55,209 nt of DNA, taken from NCBI GenBank assembly GCA_937958075.1, contig CALFFB010000226.1, forward strand, positions 1 through 55,209, in the 5' to 3' direction. The notes under the pieces are model-generated. The model searched no databases, was not told the origin of the DNA, and worked only from the letters and a program-made list of their open reading frames with translations. Below are positions 32,054 through 40,244 of this stretch, one piece after another. The position numbers were made by a program, and so were the translations under genes. Each line of letters opens with the position of its first letter. Position 1 is the first letter of the stretch. Origin of the DNA: an uncultured Geobacteraceae bacterium. GTDB lineage: Bacteria > Desulfobacterota > Desulfuromonadia > Desulfuromonadales > Geopsychrobacteraceae.

Positions 32054-33268
32054 ATGCAGTCGATTCACGTCATCGGTGCCGGCATGGCAGGCCAGGAAGG
32101 ATTTACCGCCCAGGCCCTGGGGTTGATTTCACAAAGCGCCCTGCTCCTTGGCAGTCCCCGGTTGCTTGACCTGTTTCCTGATTATCGCGGCGAAAAGGTG
32201 GCGGTCGACAACAAAAACCTTGCGCAGATGGTTGAAAGGATACGTCTGTGCAATGACCGTGTCGTCATTCTGTCGTCCGGCGATCCTCTGTTTTTTGGTG
32301 TTGGCCGTTATCTGCTGCGCAATCTGCCCGATGCCCTGATCGAGTTTCTGCCCAACGTGACCTCGGTGCAGTACGCCTTTTCAAAGATCCGCGAGCCCTG
32401 GGACGATGCCATCTTTGTTTCGGCACAGGGGCGCGATCTCAAGGATGTCGTCGACCGCATTATCGCTAACGACAAGGCGGCGATTCTCACCGATGATGTC
32501 GCGACCCCCGAGCGCATTGCCCGCGAGCTTTTAAATCGGCACTGTGCCGGTTACCGGGTTTATGTCTGTGAAAATCTGGGGACCAGCGAGGAGAAGATCA
32601 GGATAACCTCGGTGCGGGGCTTGCTGGAGCTTGATGTCGCGCTGTTGAATGTCCTGATCCTTATCCGTGAATATGAGGACAAGGAACAACAGAGCCTGCC
32701 GTCCTTCGGTATTCCCGATGAGTCGTTTGTCAGCATCAAGAAAACCATGACCCGTGAAGAGGTGCGGGTGGTGACCCTGGCGAAGCTACGGCTGCGGCGC
32801 GATATGTGCCTGTGGGATATTGGCGCCGGTTCCGGTTCGGTCAGTATCGAGGCGGATCATCTGCTTCCTTACGGGCGGGTTTTCGCCATCGAGCGTAACG
32901 AGGAGAGCCTCGGCTTTATCCGCGAGAATCTGCAACGCTTCAAGGCGCGCAATGTTACGGTGGTCACCGGCAGTGCTCCCGACTGCCTCGATGATCTGCC
33001 CGATCCGGACCGGGTTTTTATCGGTGGCAGCGGCGGCCATCTGTGGGGGATTCTTGATCGGGTGGACCAGCGTTTGGCCAGCGGTGGACTGGTCGTCCTC
33101 AATGCTATCACCCTTGATACCCTGACCGCCGCCAATGAGTATTTCGCCAATGCCGGTTACCGGGTGGAGGTGGTTGCCCTCAACATTGCCCGCACCCGAC
33201 CGGAAACCAATTACAAGATGTTCGAAGCCTACGATCCGGTTTATATTATTACCGGTACCAAAGAATAG
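32054..33268 (+). CDS. cbiET: Bifunctional precorrin-6Y methyltransferase CbiET
   Basis: A 404-residue fusion. The CbiE half (about 1-200) is a tetrapyrrole methylase (IHVIGAGMAGQEGF, LSSGDPLFFGVGRYLL), and the CbiT half (about 215-404) is a Rossmann methyltransferase (LWDIGAGSGSVSIEA, VFAIERNEE, FIGGSGG). Together they methylate C5 and C15 and decarboxylate precorrin-6Y/cobalt-precorrin in cobalamin synthesis. No other cob/cbi gene is near. The product cofactor is used by methylmalonyl-CoA mutase in this same window. The next gene starts one base after the stop. Confidence 0.94.
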   Translation: MQSIHVIGAGMAGQEGFTAQALGLISQSALLLGSPRLLDLFPDYRGEKVAVDNKNLAQMVERIRLCNDRVVILSSGDPLFFGVGRYLLRNLPDALIEFLPNVTSVQYAFSKIREPWDDAIFVSAQGRDLKDVVDRIIANDKAAILTDDVATPERIARELLNRHCAGYRVYVCENLGTSEEKIRITSVRGLLELDVALLNVLILIREYEDKEQQSLPSFGIPDESFVSIKKTMTREEVRVVTLAKLRLRRDMCLWDIGAGSGSVSIEADHLLPYGRVFAIERNEESLGFIRENLQRFKARNVTVVTGSAPDCLDDLPDPDRVFIGGSGGHLWGILDRVDQRLASGGLVVLNAITLDTLTAANEYFANAGYRVEVVALNIARTRPETNYKMFEAYDPVYIITGTKE

Positions 33269-33269
33269 G

Positions 33270-34268
33270 GTGTCAGCCTCAGTATCCCCGGTTCTGCCCT
33301 GGCCGCAGGGCAGCAACCCTCTGATGCTGGCGCCGATGCAGGGGTTGACCAACTCCGCCCTGCGCCAGTGTTTCATCGAGCGCTATCAGCCCGATATGGT
33401 TTTTACCGAGTTTGTCCGGGTACAGTCCTCTTCGCGCAAGCGCGTGGCCAGGGGTGATTTTTCAGATATTCTGGCCAGTCCGGCCAGCCCTCCCTTGATT
33501 GTCCAGTTGATCGGTAATGATCCGATAGCCCTTGCTGACGCCGCGCAGCGACTGCAGGCCGCCGGCGTCCGCCATCTCAATCTGAATGTGGGATGTCCTT
33601 ACGGGCGCATGACCACCGGGCTCACCGGTGGGGCCTTGCTGCGCGAGCCGCATACGCTGGAATCCATTCTGAAGGCGCTGCGAACGGTTTGTCGTAGTTC
33701 CCTGTCGGTGAAGTGGCGTGCCGGTTATGACGATCATCGACAATGGCGGGAGCTTTTGCCCATGTTCGAGGCCTGCGGTGTCGATTTTCTCATTCTGCAC
33801 CCGCGGACCGTGGTGCAGGAATATGCCGGTGAGGCGGATCATGGAATTACCGCCAGGGTTGTGCGGCAGACATCGCTGCCGGTTATTGCCAACGGTGACA
33901 TTGCCAGCGTCGCCAGGGCCCGGCATCTGCTCGATGGGTGTGGCGTCGCCGGGCTGATGCTCGGCCGCGGCGCTCTGGCCGATCCCTTGCTGTTCCAGCG
34001 AATCCGTGGCAGGGCGCCGGCCACCCGTGACGAGCTGCAGTTGCGGCACCAGTCCGGAGAATTCATCGCCGATCTTTTGCCCCGCTATCTGGAGAAATTC
34101 TGCGGTGAGCGCCAGGCCCTGATGAAGCTCAAGGACGTGCTGAACTTTATGACCGCTCCGGAGCTGCAGCGCGACCTCGGCAAGCTCAAAAGAGCAACAA
34201 CCCTGAGCCAGTTTACCCAAAGGCTGGAACGTTATTTTTTCATTGCCCCTCCCCCTTCGCAAAGGTGA
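33270..34268 (+). CDS. dus: tRNA-dihydrouridine synthase
   Basis: A flavoenzyme of about 332 residues: PLMLAPMQGLTN at the FMN site, HLNLNVGCPYGRMTTGLTGGALL with the catalytic Cys, LILHPRTVVQEY and IANGDIAS. It reduces uridine in tRNA loops. The subfamily (A, B or C) is not clear. I take the GTG at 33270, one base after the cbiET stop, as the start; an ATG at 33324 would remove family N-terminal residues. Confidence 0.88.
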   Translation: MSASVSPVLPWPQGSNPLMLAPMQGLTNSALRQCFIERYQPDMVFTEFVRVQSSSRKRVARGDFSDILASPASPPLIVQLIGNDPIALADAAQRLQAAGVRHLNLNVGCPYGRMTTGLTGGALLREPHTLESILKALRTVCRSSLSVKWRAGYDDHRQWRELLPMFEACGVDFLILHPRTVVQEYAGEADHGITARVVRQTSLPVIANGDIASVARARHLLDGCGVAGLMLGRGALADPLLFQRIRGRAPATRDELQLRHQSGEFIADLLPRYLEKFCGERQALMKLKDVLNFMTAPELQRDLGKLKRATTLSQFTQRLERYFFIAPPPSQR

Positions 34269-34319
34269 CATCATTTTCGCCAGTTAGCCCCTTTCGTCCA
34301 CAGTCTCTCCACAGACATT

Positions 34320-34367
34320 TGACAAGATATGGTATCTCGCTCATTCATCAAACACCAGATATAGTGG
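34320..34367 (+). promoter_or_regulatory. Two NrdR-box-like repeats before nrdD
   Basis: TGACAAGATATGGTAT and ACACCAGATATAGTGG, 32 bases apart start to start, share ACnAGATATnGT. The second fits the ACAC-8-GTGT layout of NrdR boxes and overlaps a TATAGT that could be a -10. NrdR is the usual repressor of RNR genes; nrdR itself is not in the window. Confidence 0.5.
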
Positions 34368-34458
34368 TCCTATTGAAAATTTCTCATTGGCATTGCGGTT
34401 GACCCTGTGTTAGTTTTCGCGACTGTGTGTTGCCATTATACTGACAGGAGAGGACGGT

Positions 34459-36447
34459 ATGCTGACCTACATTCGTAAGCGTGACGGCCGATTGGTGCCC
34501 TACGACGAAAAGAAGATCATCCAGGCCATTACCAACGCGGTCAAGGCGGTCAGCGGTACCGATTTTGAGAAGCCGGCCCAGATCACCCGTCAGGTTGGCG
34601 GTATTCTGGAGGTGTTGTACAAGGACAACAGGGTGCCGACGGTGGAGAACGTGCAGGATCTGGTTGAAAAGATCCTCATCGAAAATGGCCATGCCCGAAC
34701 CGCCAAGGCCTATATCCTCTATCGCAAACAGCGGGAAGGGCTGCGCGCAACCCAGCAGTTCATGGAAGAGTCCATCGCTTCCATTGATTCCTATCTGGTG
34801 CGGGAAGACTGGCGGGTCAACGAAAACGCCAACATGGGTTACTCCCTCCAGGGGTTGAACAACCATATCGCCGCCAATATCACCAGCAACTACTGGCTCA
34901 ATAAAATCTATCCTGAAGACATCGCCAGCGCTCACCGCGACGGTGATTTCCATATCCACGACCTGGGTATGCTGTCGGTTTACTGCTGTGGCTGGGATCT
35001 GAAGGATCTGCTTCTCAAAGGGTTCTGCGGAGCATACGGCAAGGTGCAGAGCCATCCGCCGAAACACTTTCGGACCGCCCTGGGGCAGATCGTCAATTTC
35101 TTCTACACCCTGCAGGGGGAGGCCGCCGGGGCTCAGGCCTTTGCCGGTTTTGATACCCTGCTCGCGCCCTACATCGCCTACGACAACCTCAGTTACCAGG
35201 AGGTCAGGCAATGTCTGCAGGAATTCATCTTCAACATGAATGTGCCGACGCGGGTCGGTTTTCAGACCCCCTTTACCAATATCACCATGGACATGATGGT
35301 GCCAAAGGGGATGGCGGCCGAGGCGGTGGTTGTCGGCGGTCAGCTCATGGATCGCTGCTACGGTGAGTTTCAGGCGGAAATGGATCTGCTCAACCGGGCT
35401 TTTTGTGAAGTGATGATGGAAGGGGATGCCTCAGGGCGGATTTTTTCCTTTCCCATCCCAACCTACAATATTACCCGTGATCTGGACTGGGACAGTGAGC
35501 GTCTGCAACCGGTCTTCGAGATGACTGCCAAATATGGTATCCCCTATTTCAGTAATTTCATCAACTCCGATATGGACCCGGAAGACGCTCGGAGTATGTG
35601 CTGCCGGTTAAGGTTGGACAACCGCGAATTGCGCCGCCGTGGGGGTGGTCTCTTCGGTTCCAACCCCCTGACCGGTTCCATCGGCGTGGTCACCATGAAC
35701 CTGCCGCGTATAGCCTATCAGGCCCGGGACACAGCCGACTTCCTTCAGCGTCTCGGTGAGCTGATGGATCGCGCCTGTCGTTCCCTTGAGATCAAACGGA
35801 AACAGCTCGAGCGTTTTACCGAGGATGGATTGTATCCGTACAGCCGGTTTTACCTTGAGACCATCCGGCAGCGCAGTGGACGCTACTGGGACAACCATTT
35901 TTCGACCATTGGCCTGATCGGCATGCACGAAGCCTGTCTCAATCTGACCGGGGAAGGGATAGAAAGCACCACCGGTCGCGAGCTGTCGACAGCAACCCTG
36001 CACTTCATGCGTCAGCAACTGGAAGTCTATCAGGAGAGGAGTGGTCACCTCTATAATCTGGAAGCGACCCCGGCCGAAGGAACGAGCTTCCGCCTGGCCA
36101 GCAGTGACCGTAAACGATTTCCCGATATTCAGTGCGCGGGAACCAGCGAGCCGTACTACACCAACTCAACCCAGCTGCCGGTGGGCAGTACGGAGGATAT
36201 TTTCGCGGCCCTCAGTCATCAGGACGGGCTGCAGACCCTCTATACCGGCGGTACCGTGTTTCACGGTTTTCTCGGGGAACGGTTGGAGGACTGGCGGAGC
36301 GCACGGCTTCTGGTGCGGCGCATCGCCGAAAATTTTCATCTGCCCTATTTTACCCTGAGTCCCACCTTCACCATCTGTCCGGTTCATGGCTATATCAGTG
36401 GTGAACATTTTACCTGTCCCCACGATCATGTTGAGCGGGCGGCCTGA
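34459..36447 (+). CDS. nrdD: Class III ribonucleotide reductase large chain lacking its glycyl-radical tail
   Basis: A 662-residue NrdD. An ATP-cone (about 1-90: YIRKRDGRLVPYDEKKI) is followed by the ten-stranded barrel, with SMCCRLRLDNRE holding the candidate active-site Cys and FGSNPLTGSIGVVTMNLPR. Near the end is a zinc site made of CPVH and CPHDH instead of two CxxC pairs. The chain stops at VERAA, just where other NrdDs continue into TEVYxRVxGyyRPV with the radical glycine. That piece is encoded 36 bases downstream as its own gene. With NrdG it reduces nucleoside triphosphates anaerobically. Confidence 0.9.
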   Translation: MLTYIRKRDGRLVPYDEKKIIQAITNAVKAVSGTDFEKPAQITRQVGGILEVLYKDNRVPTVENVQDLVEKILIENGHARTAKAYILYRKQREGLRATQQFMEESIASIDSYLVREDWRVNENANMGYSLQGLNNHIAANITSNYWLNKIYPEDIASAHRDGDFHIHDLGMLSVYCCGWDLKDLLLKGFCGAYGKVQSHPPKHFRTALGQIVNFFYTLQGEAAGAQAFAGFDTLLAPYIAYDNLSYQEVRQCLQEFIFNMNVPTRVGFQTPFTNITMDMMVPKGMAAEAVVVGGQLMDRCYGEFQAEMDLLNRAFCEVMMEGDASGRIFSFPIPTYNITRDLDWDSERLQPVFEMTAKYGIPYFSNFINSDMDPEDARSMCCRLRLDNRELRRRGGGLFGSNPLTGSIGVVTMNLPRIAYQARDTADFLQRLGELMDRACRSLEIKRKQLERFTEDGLYPYSRFYLETIRQRSGRYWDNHFSTIGLIGMHEACLNLTGEGIESTTGRELSTATLHFMRQQLEVYQERSGHLYNLEATPAEGTSFRLASSDRKRFPDIQCAGTSEPYYTNSTQLPVGSTEDIFAALSHQDGLQTLYTGGTVFHGFLGERLEDWRSARLLVRRIAENFHLPYFTLSPTFTICPVHGYISGEHFTCPHDHVERAA

Positions 36448-36483
36448 GCGGCCCCGGACTTTTTTACCTTGCAGGAGGAAGCA

Positions 36484-36630
36484 ATGGCAAACAGATGTCA
36501 TGAAAAAACGGAAGTTTATGCACGGGTCTGTGGATTTTTCCGACCGGTACAGCAGTGGAACCGGGGCAAGAAGGAAGAGTTCAAGGATCGCTCAGAATAC
36601 CGAGTGGCTCCGGTGGAAACAAAGCCCTGA
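36484..36630 (+). CDS. nrdD: Separate NrdD glycyl-radical domain, 48 residues
   Basis: A complete small frame of 48 codons with AGGAGG six bases before the ATG. Its product contains EKTEVYARVCGFFRPVQQWN and GKKEEFKDRSEY, the C-terminal signature of class III RNR, including the glycine (in RVCGFF) that carries the radical. It is not a simple frameshift of nrdD: the large chain ends at its own stop, 36 untranslated bases and a good ribosome binding site follow, and this frame has its own RCH before TEVY. I infer that it docks in the NrdD barrel as a separate polypeptide and is activated by NrdG. Confidence 0.9.
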   Translation: MANRCHEKTEVYARVCGFFRPVQQWNRGKKEEFKDRSEYRVAPVETKP

Positions 36631-37331
36631 ACGGGCTTCGCATCAAAGGCTTTCAGGGAACCAGCCTGCTTGATTATCCCGCCCGGATTGCTGCCCTTGT
36701 TTTCACCGGTGGCTGCAATCTGACCTGTCCTTTTTGTCACAATGGCGCGCTGGTGCTGCATCCGGAAGATTGTCCGGATATCCCTGTGGATGAGTTGCTG
36801 GCAGACCTGGAACAACGCAGCGGTTTTATTGATGGGGTTGTTGTTTCGGGCGGAGAACCGACCATCGATACAGGTCTGCCGGCGTTTTTACGCGAACTCA
36901 AGAAACGTCGGCTGCTGGTGAAGCTGGACACCAATGGACTGCGGCCGGATGTGATCCGACGGCTCCTTGATGAGCAACTGCTCGATTACGTTGCCGTTGA
37001 TCTGAAAACCGCACCGGAACGCTATGATGAGCTTCACCCCGCAACCGTTAACAGCGCCCTGCTCGCGGAAACTGTCCGTTTGTTGCGGCAGGCCGACCTT
37101 GCTTACGAGTTTCGGACAACCTGTATCCCCCGGCTGGTGACGACGAGGGAGATCAGGATGATGGGGGAATTGTTGCGGGGCGTCTCCTTGTGGATTCTTC
37201 AGCAGTACCATCCGCAGCATGCCCTTGATCCCGCCTGGCAGCAGCTGGAGCCCTATTCCCGCCAGCACCTGACGGAGCTGGCCACCACAGCGCGGACCTA
37301 TGTCCGGCAGGTCCAGATCAGGGGGGTCTGA
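36627..37331 (+). CDS. nrdG: Anaerobic RNR activating enzyme NrdG (radical SAM)
   Basis: About 234 residues: LRIKGFQGTSLLDYP, FTGGCNLTCPFCHNG (Cx3Cx2C for the 4Fe-4S cluster), VVSGGEPT and LDTNG. It generates the glycyl radical on the NrdD tail using SAM. The start is uncertain: homology begins near 36630, where the only candidate is a CTG overlapping the stop of the small gene (CTGA). The nearest standard start in frame is a GTG at 36555 deep inside that gene. Translational coupling to the small gene is likely. Confidence 0.88.
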   Translation: MNGLRIKGFQGTSLLDYPARIAALVFTGGCNLTCPFCHNGALVLHPEDCPDIPVDELLADLEQRSGFIDGVVVSGGEPTIDTGLPAFLRELKKRRLLVKLDTNGLRPDVIRRLLDEQLLDYVAVDLKTAPERYDELHPATVNSALLAETVRLLRQADLAYEFRTTCIPRLVTTREIRMMGELLRGVSLWILQQYHPQHALDPAWQQLEPYSRQHLTELATTARTYVRQVQIRGV

Positions 37332-37334
37332 ACG

Positions 37335-37589
37335 CTACTTGTTGACCTTGTGACAGAACAGACAACGGAAGGTTGGCGGGTGATCCTCAGGCAGGGGGAC
37401 GTCATCCGGATTATGGCAGTCAACGCAGAAGACTTCAGCGGCTTTTTTCCCTTCCGCCCTGACAATGTCATAATAGGGTTCGTGGATATCATCGTGGGGA
37501 ACCGGCGCCGTCGTCTCTTCCGGAGCCAGCCATAAAAAGGTCACGATGGCAACGCCACCAAGCAACAGCAGGATATCACGTGTTTTCAT
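37335..37589 (-). CDS. Small membrane-anchored diheme cytochrome c
   Basis: An 84-residue protein: an N-terminal signal/anchor helix (about 5-22), then FCVDCHNPDD and FRCLFCHK, two CxxCH haem attachment sites, with extra His in PEDHPP that may be an axial ligand. It would sit on the periplasmic side of the inner membrane and pass electrons. It lies just downstream of a three-helix membrane protein on the same strand and converges with nrdG three bases away. I do not recognise a named family. Confidence 0.82.
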   Translation of the reverse strand: MKTRDILLLLGGVAIVTFLWLAPEETTAPVPHDDIHEPYYDIVRAEGKKAAEVFCVDCHNPDDVPLPEDHPPTFRCLFCHKVNK

Positions 37590-37612
37590 GGGTCAGTCAA
37601 CTCGCTTGCAGG

Positions 37613-37945
37613 TTATTCGGTTTTGATAAACATCAGGTAGATAAACAAGGCGACAACCAGGGCGCCCCCGCCGACGATAATATAGAGACCACCATCTTCA
37701 ATGCCCTCGGTGCCGACGCCCCTGGAGACCGTCCAGGAAACCGCGAGGATAAATCCACCGACACCCACCACAATGGCGGTTATGGATCGCCAGCCCACCA
37801 GCCAGGTGATAATCACCAGGGCGGCGAAGATGCCAACAAACCAGAGGCTGGTATGCAGCTCACCGACATTCCAGGCATGCAGCTGCTCCATCAGGCGATC
37901 CGTGCGAAAGGCATCAAGGTAGTTCTTAATCGCTTCCCAGCTCAT
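37613..37945 (-). CDS. Three-helix inner-membrane protein, unknown
   Basis: A 110-residue protein with a helical cytosolic start (residues 1-30) and three membrane helices (about 33-51, 54-73 and 86-107). It has no Cys and only a few His (in LHAW and ELHT). The short spacing to the diheme cytochrome gene suggests a small two-protein electron-transfer unit (inference). No family recognised. Confidence 0.7.
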   Translation of the reverse strand: MSWEAIKNYLDAFRTDRLMEQLHAWNVGELHTSLWFVGIFAALVIITWLVGWRSITAIVVGVGGFILAVSWTVSRGVGTEGIEDGGLYIIVGGGALVVALFIYLMFIKTE

Positions 37946-38026
37946 GGCATCCTCCGCGTGTTCGATACAATCAGGCGATACTAGCAGATAGAGGCCGGGG
38001 GAGAAAAGGCTAAACTGCGGGCCTGC

Positions 38027-38055
38027 TTGACTTTGATTAGCCCCTTCTCTACCAT
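38027..38055 (+). promoter_or_regulatory. Promoter of murI
   Basis: TTGACT, 17 bases, TACCAT. A partly complementary GAGAAAAGGCTAA / TTAGCCCCTTCTC pair spans the region. Confidence 0.55.
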
Positions 38056-38118
38056 GTGCCGGCGCTTGACCTGGCTGATCAATGGGTGTCTGAATGGGGA
38101 TGAAAGGTAATTTCCGCG

Positions 38119-38913
38119 GTGCGTCATCGAGCTATTGGTATTTTTGATTCCGGGGTAGGTGGACTGACGGTATTCAAGGAGATCGCCACCCTGCTGCCGC
38201 GTGAGAACCTCATCTACCTTGGTGATACGGCGCGGGTTCCCTATGGAACAAAGAGTGTCAGAACCGTGCAGCGTTATGCACTGGAAGCAGCGCAGTTTCT
38301 TGTCGATCGCGGTGTGAAGATGCTGGTCGTGGCCTGCAATACCGCTTCCGCGGTGGCGCTGGAACAGTTGCGCGAGCGCTTTGCCCTGCCGGTTGTCGGG
38401 GTGATCGAGCCGGGAGCGCGCCGCGCCTGCGAGAGTCGTAACCGGCGCATCGGTGTCATCGGTACCGAAGGGACCATCAACAGCGGTCGCTACCCCGAGG
38501 CCATTACCCGGGCGCTGCCGGATGCGCAGATTCTTTCCATTGCCTGCCCTTTGTTCGTGCCCCTGGCGGAAGAAGGCTGGGCGGAGCATGAGATCGCCAG
38601 ATTGACCGCGCTGGAGTATCTTTCGCCCCTGCTGGAAGCGCGCATCGATACGCTGGTTCTGGGTTGTACCCATTATCCGCTGTTCCGCAAGACCCTGGGC
38701 GCCCTGTTCGGCAAGGGCGTGCTGCTGGTTGACTCGGCAGAGGAAACCGCCAAGACGGTGCAGCAACTCTTTCGTGAGCAAGGTCTCGAGAACCCGGATC
38801 ATGGCGGAGCACGAGAGTTTTACGTCACCGATGTGCCGACCCGCTTCGAACGGGTAGGGCGGGCGTTTCTCGGAGCCGAGCTCAAAGCGGTGACCCAGGT
38901 CGAAATTGGTTGA
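38119..38913 (+). CDS. murI: Glutamate racemase
   Basis: A 264-residue racemase: IGIFDSGVGGLTVF, VVACNTASAVAL (first catalytic Cys) and LVLGCTHYPLF (second Cys). It supplies D-glutamate for peptidoglycan. It starts with GTG, directly giving RHRAIGIFDSG. The GerMN gene follows 27 bases on. Confidence 0.95.
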   Translation: MRHRAIGIFDSGVGGLTVFKEIATLLPRENLIYLGDTARVPYGTKSVRTVQRYALEAAQFLVDRGVKMLVVACNTASAVALEQLRERFALPVVGVIEPGARRACESRNRRIGVIGTEGTINSGRYPEAITRALPDAQILSIACPLFVPLAEEGWAEHEIARLTALEYLSPLLEARIDTLVLGCTHYPLFRKTLGALFGKGVLLVDSAEETAKTVQQLFREQGLENPDHGGAREFYVTDVPTRFERVGRAFLGAELKAVTQVEIG

Positions 38914-38940
38914 AGCCGTGTGCGGCAGTAGGGAGATGAT

Positions 38941-39597
38941 ATGAAAAAGCTGCTGGTTGGCCTTGGCGCGGTCCTTGTTGCCGGAATACTACTTGGCTAC
39001 GCCGTCAGCTGGCTGCTGCAGCACCGACCGGAGGAGGGTGTCGAGGCACCGGCGCCGGCTGAGTTGATTCTGCCGGAGCGCGCGGTAACCCTTTATTTCG
39101 CCGAACCCCAGGGGCGCTATCTGGTGCGGCAGCAGCGCAGCATTCCAGGGTGCAGTGATGATCGTGACTGTATCGGCAGTCTGCTGACAGTCCTGATTGC
39201 CGGACCGGAAGACAATGCTGTCGCCGTTGTGCCCCCAACCACGGAGGTTCTCGGCATTGAGCTGGAGGACGACCTGGTGCGTGTTGATTTTTCCCGGCAA
39301 CTCGCGGATCATCATCCGGGGGGAAGCCTTTCGGAACTGTTGACCATACACAGCCTCATCAACAGTCTGAGTGAAAGCTTCCCCTATCTACGTCAGCTGC
39401 AGATTGTCATCGACGGGGAAATCCGTGAAACCCTCAAGGGGCATGTGCGCATTGATCTGCCGGTAACGGCCGATTACGGTTTCACCCAGCCACCGGCCAG
39501 CGGCCTGGAGGCGCCCCCTTCGTCCCCGGCACCGCAGGGACAGGATGAGATCGAAGATATCATCCGCCGCGCCGTAGAAATGGAAGATGCGCCCTAA
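38941..39597 (+). CDS. GerMN-domain membrane-anchored protein
   Basis: A 218-residue protein with an N-terminal membrane anchor (about 3-27) and a GerMN (sporulation/germination) domain at about 50-155 (VTLYFAEPQGRYLVRQQRSI, LLTVLIAGPED, VRVDFSRQL, IHSLINSLSE). It ends in a proline-rich tail with an acidic end. In non-sporulating bacteria such domains occur in cell-envelope proteins of unclear role. It sits after murI with a good ribosome site, so a wall-related job is plausible but unproven. Confidence 0.85.
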   Translation: MKKLLVGLGAVLVAGILLGYAVSWLLQHRPEEGVEAPAPAELILPERAVTLYFAEPQGRYLVRQQRSIPGCSDDRDCIGSLLTVLIAGPEDNAVAVVPPTTEVLGIELEDDLVRVDFSRQLADHHPGGSLSELLTIHSLINSLSESFPYLRQLQIVIDGEIRETLKGHVRIDLPVTADYGFTQPPASGLEAPPSSPAPQGQDEIEDIIRRAVEMEDAP

Positions 39598-39713
39598 GAT
39601 CACGACGGATCTGCCGTGGTAACGCCCCAGGGCGCAGGCGATGACTTGCCGGAGTCCAGCAAAGCCGGTTATAAAGGAACAGACACCTTTGGTGATACCA
39701 TACTGGAGCATCA

Positions 39714-40220
39714 ATGATCGGCGGCTATAACCACAATGTGATCTATCGGGGGACGGCCTTTCATGTCCAGACCGAAGACAGCGGACCCAAACGCCCGCAG
39801 CTGGTGACCCTTCTGTACCACGGGGGCACGATCATCGCTTCCCGAAAGACCCTGTACGATGACATTATCAAGGTTGATAACCTGAAGCAGGTTCTCGAAG
39901 ATCTGGCCAAAGAGCAGCACAAGGGCATGTTGCGGCGGTTGACCCGGGGCGAATTCGATCAAAAAATCGCAACCCTGGGCATTGATCTGGCACCCCCGGC
40001 CCCGGCGCAGCCTGATGCAGAACGCCCTGCTGATGGAGGCGCCGACTTTCGTCGGGAGCCTTTGGCCGGTCCTGCGCCAACGCCCGCTACACCGGACGCC
40101 CGGCCGGTATATTCCGGGGAGGCAGGTGAGGAAGCAGCAGCGTCACCACCTGCCATGACCGAACTGGACCGGCTGATCTACGCCTACCTGACTGCCGGAC
40201 AGACCGCTCCGCACGCCTGA
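39714..40220 (+). CDS. Conserved hypothetical protein, Desulfuromonadales type
   Basis: A 168-residue protein. The N-terminal ~90 residues (NHNVIYRGTAFHVQTEDSG, LVTLLYHGGTIIASRKTLYDD, AKEQHKGMLRRLTRGEFD) form a compact strand-helix domain that I remember from Geobacter-type genomes without a function. The rest is a Pro/Ala-rich linker and a short terminal helix (TELDRLIYAYL). No signal peptide is seen. It comes 117 bases after the GerMN gene. Confidence 0.75.
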   Translation: MIGGYNHNVIYRGTAFHVQTEDSGPKRPQLVTLLYHGGTIIASRKTLYDDIIKVDNLKQVLEDLAKEQHKGMLRRLTRGEFDQKIATLGIDLAPPAPAQPDAERPADGGADFRREPLAGPAPTPATPDARPVYSGEAGEEAAASPPAMTELDRLIYAYLTAGQTAPHA

Positions 40221-40244
40221 CATCAGCCGTTTATGTGCTGCGCT

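Noticed and set aside
36448..36483. Frameshift or sequencing error joining nrdD to its tail
   Set aside because: The large frame ends at its own stop after a complete zinc motif, and the tail frame has its own AGGAGG and ATG with an extra RCH before TEVY; one indel cannot restore a normal NrdD.
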